A stretch of DNA of 10,536 nucleotides, from the NCBI GenBank assembly GCA_039936115.1, contig JBDTIZ010000241.1, positions 1 to 10,536 of the forward strand, in the 5' to 3' direction. Shown one piece after another: positions 1-6,091 of the stretch. Within the stretch, counting starts at the first letter, position 1. Each line of letters opens with the position of its first letter. The position numbers and the translations under genes are program-made. This DNA comes from DATIJJ01 sp039936115 (GTDB lineage Bacteria; Pseudomonadota; Gammaproteobacteria; DSM-16500). The notes under the pieces are model-generated. The model was given only the letters and a program-made list of their open reading frames with translations. It had not been told where the DNA came from and did no database searches.

Positions 1-808
1 ATTGGGTCTTCAGATTAAAACTAACCGGAGAAAGTGTAGGTGATGTAATTGTTCCTGTGTTGCCACTTGCTGCTGTTTTCACCGTACCCAAGTCCGCATA
101 CAAATATTCTAGTGAAAGTCCAATACGATTATTGAAGTTGTAAAGTAAGCCAGCACCAAGTTCCCATGCAAAACTTGATCTTGTGTTTGAACTTAACGAT
201 ACGTTTTGATCCGGACATGCACTTGAACCAGTGCCAGAATCGCTATAACTAATTCGATTCCATGCTTCGCCGAGACCGCCTAACCCATAAAGCGAAAACT
301 TCTTGTATGCCATAACAGTTAGCGCAGCATCTAGCATTAGGCGTGTGCTGTGAATAGGAATATCATAAGTACTTTGACTATAAGCGGAGTCATTAAAGCG
401 CCACACGTTTCCCTTAATACTATTACTTGCAAGGTAATAGCCATTCAATTCGGGTTCTACCATCGGAAACCACTGTATATGTTTAGGATAGCGTTCCGCC
501 CCATGAAGATAATGCACATATCCCACACCTAGCTGGGCAGCAAGTGTATTCCAGTCGCTTGCATTCGTTTGATGTAACGTGTCAGATTCACTGCTGGTAA
601 CAGCAAAGCTGCTATTTCCCTGATTTAATTTTGCAGTACCGCCTGCGCCTATCACTTCAAAGTGGTCATGATTTTTGGGCGTCGGTGCATCTTTGTAAAT
701 GACATCTTTATAATGATATTTGGTATCAGAGGCATCGGCTAAAGCTGAGCCACTACTTGCGAGGCAGCATATAAGAAGAGGTAATACAGGTTTCATCTTG
801 AATTTCAT
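1..808 (-). CDS. Outer-membrane beta-barrel protein, 3' end outside window
   Basis: An open frame of 269 codons runs from ATG at 808 to the left edge with no stop, so the C-terminus is missing. Residues 1-24 form a signal peptide (MKFKMKP, a hydrophobic core, then SALA before DAS), so the mature protein starts near residue 25. The rest alternates polar and hydrophobic residues with many Gly and aromatic residues, for example FEVIGAGGTAKL, AAQLGVGYVHYL, FSLYGLGGLGEAW, FAWELGAGLLYNF and IGLSLEYLYADLG. These are typical strands of OmpA/porin-like 'outer membrane protein beta-barrel' families, so an outer-membrane location is expected. The start is supported by AAGGAT at 816-821 on the minus strand, 7 nt before the ATG. 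An in-frame ATG at 796 is less well placed. The mature N-terminus is His/Lys/Tyr-rich, as in the second barrel at 6092. The fold is fairly sure; the specific function is unknown. Confidence 0.85.
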   Translation of the reverse strand, partial: MKFKMKPVLPLLICCLASSGSALADASDTKYHYKDVIYKDAPTPKNHDHFEVIGAGGTAKLNQGNSSFAVTSSESDTLHQTNASDWNTLAAQLGVGYVHYLHGAERYPKHIQWFPMVEPELNGYYLASNSIKGNVWRFNDSAYSQSTYDIPIHSTRLMLDAALTVMAYKKFSLYGLGGLGEAWNRISYSDSGTGSSACPDQNVSLSSNTRSSFAWELGAGLLYNFNNRIGLSLEYLYADLGTVKTAASGNTGTITSPTLSPVSFNLKTQ

Positions 809-1168
809 AAGTTCTATCCTTAGAAGAATGCGAAAATTTCAATACGATGTAAAAATTACGTGTATTTCGTCAAGATGTCAAATTATTACCATTAGTTGCG
901 ATAGAATGAATGCTTCAACCAGCTCAAGTGGCTTTCATTAAGAGTGATAGTCATGAGCATTGAAGTTAAGGTCGATTTATAACTCGATAAAATGAATCAG
1001 AAATACCATACCCAAGATTTACTTTTACAAAAATTCTTATTTGAAAATAAATATTTAATTCGAACAATTGGTTCTGTAAAGGGGAGTGTCGATTTGCTTT
1101 AATTGAATTAGTACAGGCTTGCCGCAAGTTCACACAAAAGACATTTTAGAGAGAAAGATTATTTTAGA
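809..1168. other. Intergenic region, no gene seen
   Basis: A 360-nt AT-rich gap between two minus-strand genes. It holds the ribosome binding site and probable promoter of the beta-barrel gene at its left end. Reading frames here are short and do not look coding. No convincing intrinsic terminator follows the 263-aa gene: the small CTTG-CGG-CAAG hairpin near 1120-1130 has no T run. Confidence 0.5.
853..881 (-). promoter_or_regulatory. Putative sigma-70 promoter of the beta-barrel gene
   Basis: On the minus strand a perfect -35 TTGACA (881-876) is followed after 17 nt by TAATTT (858-853), a weak -10. An overlapping TTGACG (873-868) could act as an alternative -35. The leader to the ATG at 808 would be about 40 nt. 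The -35 is convincing; the exact -10 is not. Confidence 0.4.
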
Positions 1169-1960
1169 TCAATATCTACTCTTTCTGGGAGATGACCCTT
1201 GCGATATTTCATCTTTCTCTACTGCTATTTTATCGACTGCTTTTGTAACAATCTTATGCTCAGATTCTTCTAACGTAGATGAAGATTTTTTGGGTTGTTC
1301 TTCACCAAGTATAGTTTCTAGGGCAGATACACTCAGCAGACCCAAATCCTCTAATGCGATAATTTTTTCAAATAGAGAAGGTGAGTAAGTTCTAGCAATT
1401 TCTTCATGTCTTGTATCGAAAGGTTTATCACTCAGAAAAAAATCAAATAGACCTCTATGCTTATGGATTTTGTCGTAAAAAATAATATCTTGTTCACCGT
1501 AAGCCTGTAGGAATTCTATGCCAATATAAATCTCTAAACATTGTTTTTGAAAAAGAGTTAAAACTCTATTCTTATATCTTCCCGAATGAAGATAAACCAC
1601 TAGGTTATTAGCACGCTGAGTCACCCAACCAGCATAATAAACAGATCCGTCATAATCAGTAGTTTTTTCTGGGATCGCTAAGGATGGATGGCCATATCTA
1701 TTTTTCTCATTCAGCTCTTTAGTGACGTGCACCACTTTATCCATAGGTGTGTTTCCTTGCTTAACTTCCGCATTTTTCACACCTGTCGCCAAAGTCATAT
1801 TGGTGCATAGCGCCCATATTCTTTTTTCATTTAGGCGTAAAGGACATACCACATCTTCTATGGCTAGATACGCAGGATTCATGCAATCTTCAGCTTGATG
1901 ATATTGATGCGGTGGTATCTTTATCGAGGGGAAATTTTCTATTATGCTTCGTAAATTCAT
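1169..1960 (-). CDS. Unknown 263-aa protein, candidate secreted effector
   Basis: I do not recognise a family. The protein is soluble-looking, with no signal peptide or membrane segment. The central part (about residues 105-165) has a compact mixed pattern (VYYAGWVTQRANNLVVYL, HSGRYKN, LEIYIGIEFLQAYGEQ) that looks like a folded domain. The last 45 residues are low-complexity and charged (EEQPKKSSSTLEESEH, then EKDEISQGSSPRKSRY). Glu-rich, Ser/Thr-rich C-termini are a known feature of Dot/Icm translocation signals (the E-block), so a secreted effector is possible; this is inference. The ATG at 1960 has only a weak ribosome site (CAGAGTG upstream). A promoter with a TATAAT -10 lies about 55 nt upstream. 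The lipoprotein gene upstream is on the same strand, 92 nt away, so read-through is also possible. Confidence 0.75.
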   Translation of the reverse strand: MNLRSIIENFPSIKIPPHQYHQAEDCMNPAYLAIEDVVCPLRLNEKRIWALCTNMTLATGVKNAEVKQGNTPMDKVVHVTKELNEKNRYGHPSLAIPEKTTDYDGSVYYAGWVTQRANNLVVYLHSGRYKNRVLTLFQKQCLEIYIGIEFLQAYGEQDIIFYDKIHKHRGLFDFFLSDKPFDTRHEEIARTYSPSLFEKIIALEDLGLLSVSALETILGEEQPKKSSSTLEESEHKIVTKAVDKIAVEKDEISQGSSPRKSRY

Positions 1961-1966
1961 AGTAAC

Positions 1967-2045
1967 ACTCTGATTTATATAATTTTAATGAGCATTTAGC
2001 CCATTTTTATGAAAAAATTATACACAATCAGAGTATTTTCTACAA
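1967..2045 (-). promoter_or_regulatory. Promoter with flanking inverted repeat, upstream of the 263-aa gene
   Basis: On the minus strand a consensus -10 TATAAT (2022-2017) lies 17 nt after TTGTAG (2045-2040), a weak -35. A perfect 9-bp inverted repeat brackets the region: AATCAGAGT at 2026-2034 sits inside the -35/-10 spacer, and ACTCTGATT at 1967-1975 lies just before the start codon. The arm in the spacer could be an operator half-site. A 9-bp match at this distance can also arise by chance in AT-rich DNA. Confidence 0.4.
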
Positions 2046-2052
2046 TATAAGA

Positions 2053-2493
2053 CTAAAAATTAGGCGGTCCCGCAGCAGTCAACTCAGCGTGAGTACCTTT
2101 CATAGGACCGCTATCAATAACGATTGAGTAGTAATAGAAACTACCTCTAAACGCATCGATATCCCTGATGTGATACAAAGTGCCTTTAGGCACGATACCT
2201 AACACCCTGCTACGCAAATATCCACGTCTGTCGTTCCAATATTTTGTATTGTGATAATACGCTTGAAAAGAAGGCATTTCAGCAAGGCCTGCGCATTCGC
2301 GATCGATCGGTGGATTAACAATATAAGTACTCGTGTTCTGAAGGCCTATCAAACCAGGCTTGATCTCGCATGCCATATGGTTACGAGCAAATACTCTTTG
2401 GGTATTATAATATTGTTGATAACTATGCGGCACAATTGTGCATGCATACAGCAGGATTGTGCTTGCTAGGATGCAAATCATATTTTTTAACAT
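2053..2493 (-). CDS. Putative outer-membrane lipoprotein, 146 aa
   Basis: From the ATG at 2493 the protein begins with a short lipoprotein signal peptide (MLKN, then a hydrophobic core) ending in LYAC, with the lipidated Cys at residue 18. Tyr at -2 makes this a slightly atypical lipobox. The residue after Cys is Thr, which favours the outer membrane by the +2 rule. The mature part has three further Cys or Cys-like positions around residues 40-70 and a C-terminal stretch (VLGIVPKGTLYHIRDI, then a FYYYSIVIDSGPMKGT segment) that looks like a small beta-barrel of SH3 type; that fold guess is weak. The frame opens upstream to 2553. ATG at 2529 also has a good ribosome site (AGGA, 7 nt away), but would give an unusual 30-residue signal. 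ATG at 2493 has AAGAGA about 7 nt upstream and gives the classical length. Divergent from the PmrA-box gene at 2637. Confidence 0.75.
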   Translation of the reverse strand: MLKNMICILASTILLYACTIVPHSYQQYYNTQRVFARNHMACEIKPGLIGLQNTSTYIVNPPIDRECAGLAEMPSFQAYYHNTKYWNDRRGYLRSRVLGIVPKGTLYHIRDIDAFRGSFYYYSIVIDSGPMKGTHAELTAAGPPNF

Positions 2494-2561
2494 AATAATT
2501 CTCTTAATTAAAATCATTGAAAAATTCATCACAACGTCCTGAATGGGCGGCATGCGTTAAT

Positions 2562-2594
2562 CTTAAGTTTACCTTAATATTTGATTGATACAAT
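2562..2594 (+). promoter_or_regulatory. PmrA box 1 with -10 hexamer
   Basis: CTTAAG (2562-2567), a 5-nt gap TTTAC, then CTTAAT (2573-2578) exactly fits the PmrA binding consensus YTTAAK-N5-YTTAAK. The second half-site continues into ATATT, as in the Legionella form CTTAATATT. A -10-like TACAAT follows at 2589-2594, 10 nt after the second half-site, so the box covers the -35 region as expected for an activator site. Transcription would start near 2601, giving a leader of about 36 nt for the gene at 2637. Read on the opposite strand the half-sites fit less well and no -10 follows. Confidence 0.8.
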
Positions 2595-2636
2595 GACAAC
2601 TTTAAAAAAACCATAACAGCAAACGAGAAGAGAATT

Positions 2637-3455
2637 ATGACATCAACTAGACCCTCAGTAGAGAAAAACATTGAATTAACAAGGAAAGCGTTAGAAGTAT
2701 TTTTGCGAGTACCTTTTATTGATACGACTGATGCTTTTGAAAAACGTAAGAAAGAGTTAACAACTTGTCTACATAATCTTAAAAAAGTACTAGAGACTAA
2801 CGAACAACACTCAGCTTATTATGAGATATATGGTCGCAAGTTAAAACAACAAGGTTTAAAAGCACTTCATCATGATAAAAATGATAAACTTGCATTAAGA
2901 TATATTTCAAATGCACTGAAACAATTCAGTGAGATGAAATCATTTGCGCTCACATCGACTCAAAGAAGAAATCTGCATCGACAATTCCATCTGGGTTACT
3001 TAGAGAATTTGCAAAAAGAGTTGAAGCTTAAATTAAGCAAACCTACGCCTTCAGTTGATCCAGTTGTTTCCATACCTTCCGCGGCTCCTGTGGTTACTGA
3101 AGACAAAACTGCTGTGGTTGCGTTAACAAAATCAGCTGTAGATAAGGATGAAATGACGCCTGATCAGCACGCTGCATTTCTTGAGAAATTAGAACAAGAT
3201 TTTAATTCAGCAAAAACAGACTATCTTAATTACCATACTGTACGGCGCGATGATCGTGACGATGTCACTGCACAAGTGTCTGCTGATACAGCTGCGGATA
3301 TAAAGGTAAAACCTGTTAAGTTTCTTAATTTACCCTCTTATCACACTAGATTATTTAATTGTTTTTCCAATTTCGACCAATTTATAGAAACGCAAAAAGC
3401 TGCGCAGCCGTCACAGTTAAATGTTGGAAATGTGATACCGGAGAATAAATTTTAA
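2637..3455 (+). CDS. Helical 272-aa protein, PmrA-box gene, candidate effector
   Basis: No family recognised. There is no signal peptide or membrane segment. Residues 1-135 are strongly helical and charged, with K/E-rich heptad-like stretches (about 8-55 and 75-135). Residues 136-165 are a Pro/Ser/Val/Ala-rich linker (PTPSVDPVVSIPSAAPVV). Residues about 170-205 form another helix (DEMTPDQHAAFLEKLEQDF). The C-terminus is polar and ends PENKF. ATG at 2637 is preceded by GAGAAGAGAATT, a good ribosome site. The PmrA box directly upstream and the absence of any metabolic signature are what one expects of a Dot/Icm substrate, although no clear Glu block lies near the C-terminus. Function unknown; the effector label is inference. 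Confidence 0.8.
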   Translation: MTSTRPSVEKNIELTRKALEVFLRVPFIDTTDAFEKRKKELTTCLHNLKKVLETNEQHSAYYEIYGRKLKQQGLKALHHDKNDKLALRYISNALKQFSEMKSFALTSTQRRNLHRQFHLGYLENLQKELKLKLSKPTPSVDPVVSIPSAAPVVTEDKTAVVALTKSAVDKDEMTPDQHAAFLEKLEQDFNSAKTDYLNYHTVRRDDRDDVTAQVSADTAADIKVKPVKFLNLPSYHTRLFNCFSNFDQFIETQKAAQPSQLNVGNVIPENKF

Positions 3456-3461
3456 AGATGG

Positions 3462-3476
3462 CGACACAAACTGTCG
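3462..3476 (+). terminator. Weak hairpin after the 272-aa gene
   Basis: CGACA-CAAAC-TGTCG forms a 5-bp stem 6 nt after the stop codon. It lacks a real T run, so it may only be a weak terminator or 3' end stabiliser. Confidence 0.25.
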
Positions 3477-3546
3477 TTCTGCGGGCCTGTGAATCGACAT
3501 ATATTTTCCATTTTTACAAATCAAAACAGACGCCAAGTTGACTGGA

Positions 3547-3567
3547 TACCGCGGACAAGCCGCGGTA
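3547..3567. repeat. Perfect GC-rich palindromic hairpin (REP-like)
   Basis: TACCGCGG and CCGCGGTA are perfect 8-bp arms around a 5-nt loop ACAAG. The preceding CTGGA and following CGACG resemble flanks of short dispersed palindromes seen in many proteobacterial genomes. It is GC-rich against AT-rich surroundings and non-coding. It sits 19 nt left of a second repeat (3586-3617). Confidence 0.6.
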
Positions 3568-3585
3568 CGACGGCGAGCGGAAGGT

Positions 3586-3617
3586 CGCTGGGCGAACACA
3601 CAGATTCGCCCCTACAA
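3586..3617 (+). repeat. REP-like element, copy 1
   Basis: A 32-nt element with arms GGGCGAA (3590-3596) and TTCGCCC (3605-3611), an 8-nt loop CACACAGA, a left flank CGCT and a right flank CTACAA. It matches the element at 6825-6856 at 30 of 32 positions, with both differences in the loop. The GGGCGAA/TTCGCCC hairpin next to CTACA is a known kind of dispersed bacterial palindrome. Confidence 0.8.
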
Positions 3618-3714
3618 AATCAAAAAAATCTGCAACAAGTGCGGGGTGACAAGTTGCGATTTATTCCTAATATTTGAAAAAATCGCTATCACTACTGTTT
3701 TAAATTACATAACA

Positions 3715-3720
3715 TATAAT
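3715..3720 (+). promoter_or_regulatory. -10 element of the SET-like gene
   Basis: A consensus TATAAT at 3715-3720 lies 26 nt before the ATG at 3747. No good -35 is visible 16-18 nt upstream. Transcription from here would begin near 3727, which rules out the in-frame TTG at 3726 as the translation start. Confidence 0.45.
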
Positions 3721-3746
3721 AACTATTGCGACAGGGCACTCAGTCT

Positions 3747-4847
3747 ATGATGATCACAGATCCGAACCTCCAATTAATTCAATCAATCACAGATGAGATT
3801 GAAAATTTAATACCGCTTCTGCCCTCTTACGCGGAACCCGTCACGCTATTATTTAACGATTCGCTACCTTGTCATCAAACTCATATCACCCCCAAAAGTA
3901 CTCAAATGATTCTGACTTCACTGCAAAGACAATTATGGTTGGAAGGATTATTTATTGAGAAACAAGATTCACTTAAAATTAAGCGCTATAAAGATTCTAC
4001 TGATCAATACAAAAATGATTTTGATGAATCGCAATTTCTGGCTTGGGTTAAACTCATTGAAGAAAATACTGTGATTTGCAGCATGGAAAATCACAGCATT
4101 GGAAAAGGTGTCTTTGTTCCACCCGGAAAAATATTACCTAAAAATACATTTATTCCATCCTCTGGCATTATTAAATTTAATCCGACGATAGATGAACTTG
4201 GCAAAAATGTTCATTGCTCAGCCTTACAGGATTTAGATGCCGCTGATAAACAAATTTATGGATTAATTAATCCAGAAAAAATCGGCGGATTACTTGATCT
4301 GATCAATCATGCGCCCACTCAAGATGAATTAGCTCATTTTACATTTAAAAAATCTTCCCTTAAAAAAATAGTTTCAACTGCAAATTTGCGCAGCAAAATT
4401 CGTTTTTTTCAAGGTTATGCGATTATGGGTGTGGAAGTTGTTGAAGACATTGTCGGTGGCACTCATGGAAAACAACTTTTATGGTCTTATGCGAATCCAT
4501 GTGAATATCTTGATAATGATCAGCAGAGCACAAATAAACATACGTTATTTTTATTTGATAATCGTGATGAACATCAAGGCGAAATAATTAATCCGATTCA
4601 TTATCGCTTAAAAGAAATCACTATTTTTATTGATTCCGGCGAATTGATTGTGAGGAAAGTCGCGACAATTACGCGGTGGGAATTAATGGAAAGAAATCCG
4701 GAATCGGGACTTGTGATTGCAACAGAAGATCCTTTTTCATCAAACCAATCAGCGCCTATTCAATCACCTATTCAACATGGGTTTTTGCAGACGTATTTGA
4801 AGTTGAATCCGTTGGCTAATCGGGTGATTATTAATTTGAAAATTTGA
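3747..4847 (+). CDS. Divergent SET-domain-like protein, 366 aa
   Basis: SET domains are lysine methyltransferases that use S-adenosylmethionine. The SET-like signs appear in the right order. SIGKGVF at about 117-123 resembles the N-terminal G-x-G of SET. LLDLINHAP at 182-190 resembles the R-F-I-N-H core. A stretch from FFQGYAIMGVEVVED (220-234) to GKQLLWSYAN (241-250) resembles the dI-x-x-G-E-x-L-x-x-D-Y end with its catalytic Tyr (here Tyr248). The usual Cys-x-Pro-Asn after the NH pair is not conserved and the NH-to-Tyr distance is longer than usual, so the domain is divergent and may be inactive. Residues 1-110 and 255-366 are unassigned. There is no signal peptide or membrane segment. Start chosen at ATG 3747, with AGGG 10 nt upstream; an in-frame TTG at 3726 lies before the likely transcription start. 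It ends tail to tail with the RGS-like gene. Bacterial SET proteins in intracellular pathogens can modify host chromatin; that role is only a possibility here. Confidence 0.75.
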   Translation: MMITDPNLQLIQSITDEIENLIPLLPSYAEPVTLLFNDSLPCHQTHITPKSTQMILTSLQRQLWLEGLFIEKQDSLKIKRYKDSTDQYKNDFDESQFLAWVKLIEENTVICSMENHSIGKGVFVPPGKILPKNTFIPSSGIIKFNPTIDELGKNVHCSALQDLDAADKQIYGLINPEKIGGLLDLINHAPTQDELAHFTFKKSSLKKIVSTANLRSKIRFFQGYAIMGVEVVEDIVGGTHGKQLLWSYANPCEYLDNDQQSTNKHTLFLFDNRDEHQGEIINPIHYRLKEITIFIDSGELIVRKVATITRWELMERNPESGLVIATEDPFSSNQSAPIQSPIQHGFLQTYLKLNPLANRVIINLKI

Positions 4848-4851
4848 GCGG

Positions 4852-5757
4852 TTATTTTTTTGTATTTGTAAAGGTATCTGCCGTGCCTTTTTCCCTCAAT
4901 TCTTTGGCTAGTGGTTTGATATCTTCTGATAAAAGGCTATTGACTGTAACTACGACACCTTTAGCTCCACATCCTGCAATAATCGCCTCAACAAATCCCT
5001 CTCGAAATTTCTCAGGTATTTTTCCTAAAATATCATGGTGTAATTTACCCCAGTCTGTCGGCTTATAGTTCGGTACAGGTTTTCTTGGTGATGAAGGCCT
5101 TTGCGATGATGACCTTGGCGAGGCGGCAGGCGAGTGAGACGGGCTAGGAGGACGTGTAGCCAAAATGTTTTTTACCAAAAACTCAACCACAATCTCTTGA
5201 GTACTTCTCTTTGACGAGAATTCTTTTTTTGCGTCTGCCTGGATAGAAGCTCGTGATCCTTCCAATTTTGGATGTAGCAGCGAATCTATGAAACGATGTT
5301 CGCGAAGAGAACGATCTATTAGTGTTTCGACGTCTTTTCTAATTTGTGCATAAGCTTGTTCGTCTTGGACTTGTTCGTTAAATTTGTTAAATACATCTCT
5401 AAGCATCTCCTTAGAAAATACAACTTGCTCTACTAAAGCTGCGTCCCAATCTTGGGTTCCAATTTCTTCTTTATTACGCAAAATATCAATTTTCGTTCCA
5501 TCAAGATTAAGGCTCTTATCACCATCCAAAGCAATAAAAAATTCATATATATCATTTTTGCTTTTCATTTTCTCCGATTCACTCAAGCCTTCCAAATTTC
5601 TTACTGCTAATAAAAAATCAATATGTTCATTAGCACGATCATTTTTTGCAATATTATAGAATCGAGCATCTTTACCATAGATAAGATCGTCGATAGACAC
5701 ACTGGCTTTGCTTTCACTTTTCTCATCATAGTCTTTGCTGGAACGTGCAGTTGCCAT
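4852..5757 (-). CDS. RGS-domain-like protein, 301 aa, candidate effector
   Basis: Residues about 22-126 resemble a eukaryotic regulator-of-G-protein-signalling (RGS) domain, which speeds GTP hydrolysis by G-alpha subunits. Matching points in order: SIDDLI and a Phe at 33; ANEHIDFLLAV (42-52) for the E-E-N-I-x-F-W helix; K-x-x-IYEFFI (67-75) for K-x-I-Y-x-x-F-I; LNLD (83-86) for V-N-L-D; RN at 94-95, near the Gα-contact Asn128 of RGS4; DWDAALVEQV then MLRDVFNKF (103-126) for the F-D-x-A-Q and final helix. The Asn of EEN is His45 here. After a helical part (127-201), residues 202-229 are a Pro/Ser/Arg linker with PxxP motifs, then a C-terminal region (230-301) ending in Thr and Lys. No signal peptide. 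Start: ATG at 5757 with GGAG 6 nt upstream; the frame also opens at a TTG at 5769 that lacks its own site. Its stop lies 4 nt from that of the SET-like gene, in convergent orientation. Secretion into a host is inferred. Confidence 0.8.
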   Translation of the reverse strand: MATARSSKDYDEKSESKASVSIDDLIYGKDARFYNIAKNDRANEHIDFLLAVRNLEGLSESEKMKSKNDIYEFFIALDGDKSLNLDGTKIDILRNKEEIGTQDWDAALVEQVVFSKEMLRDVFNKFNEQVQDEQAYAQIRKDVETLIDRSLREHRFIDSLLHPKLEGSRASIQADAKKEFSSKRSTQEIVVEFLVKNILATRPPSPSHSPAASPRSSSQRPSSPRKPVPNYKPTDWGKLHHDILGKIPEKFREGFVEAIIAGCGAKGVVVTVNSLLSEDIKPLAKELREKGTADTFTNTKK

Positions 5758-5795
5758 ATAAATCTCCAAGCCAATAAGCCTTAGGCATAATATTA

Positions 5796-5801
5796 ATTAT
5801 A
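5796..5801 (-). promoter_or_regulatory. -10 candidate of the RGS-like gene
   Basis: TATAAT on the minus strand, 38 nt upstream of the ATG at 5757. No recognisable -35 or PmrA box accompanies it, so regulation differs from the three PmrA-box genes. Chance occurrence in AT-rich DNA is possible. Confidence 0.3.
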
Positions 5802-5871
5802 ACAGAACTCAGAAATCATGATTCTCACAATCAATGCATTACAGAGCAGTAAACCCCTAATTAACTGCCGA

Positions 5872-5923
5872 TTGTAATCCGATAACGACTAAGCTAGTAT
5901 TATCGCGTTCAATTAATCCGATA
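5872..5923 (+). promoter_or_regulatory. Promoter/operator region of the mini-lipoprotein gene
   Basis: TTGTAA (5872-5877) and TAGTAT (5895-5900), 17 nt apart, form a plausible sigma-70 promoter. The 10-mer TAATCCGATA occurs exactly at 5875-5884 and again at 5914-5923, 39 bp start to start, bracketing the -10. CGATAA (5880-5885) and TTATCG (5900-5905) also form an inverted repeat. The layout resembles a regulator-binding region; the regulator is unknown. Confidence 0.35.
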
Positions 5924-5955
5924 TATCTGCTTATTTAATAAAAGGAATTATTTCA

Positions 5956-6045
5956 ATGCTAGTAATTACTCGTAATATTCTACTTTTATCAGCATGTTGT
6001 TTGCTGCTATCTGGTTGTGCGGTTGGTGGTTTGCTGATTGCATAA
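5956..6045 (+). CDS. 29-aa mini-lipoprotein
   Basis: The complete peptide has an N-terminal MLVITRN, a hydrophobic core, and a textbook lipobox LSGC with the lipidated Cys at residue 21. The predicted mature peptide is only 9 residues (CAVGGLLIA). The +2 residue is Ala, so the outer membrane is likely by the +2 rule. AAGGA at 5942-5946 sits 9 nt before the ATG, a good ribosome site. Such tiny lipoproteins recall entericidins and lysis lipoproteins, but the mature part is shorter and I do not assign it to those families. The OmpA-like gene begins 46 nt downstream on the same strand, so the two may share a transcript. Confidence 0.7.
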   Translation: MLVITRNILLLSACCLLLSGCAVGGLLIA

Positions 6046-6091
6046 AGCAGTCGAATTCTTAAAGCATGGTACTTAAAAAGGAAATATAAAA

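Noticed and set aside
1119..1388. Plus-strand frame of 89 codons
   Set aside because: It lies almost wholly within the minus-strand 263-aa gene, has no ribosome site, and its residues do not look like a protein domain.
2552..2578. PmrA box 1 acting on the divergent lipoprotein gene
   Set aside because: On the minus strand the first half-site begins with A, and no -10-like hexamer lies 10-11 nt further on (the sequence there is GC-rich).
3489..3750. Overlapping short plus- and minus-strand frames between 3417 and 3750
   Set aside because: They read through the palindromic repeats at 3547-3567 and 3586-3617, which are non-coding.
5384..5659. Plus-strand frame of 91 codons
   Set aside because: It is antisense to the RGS-like domain, which has a good start and recognisable motifs.
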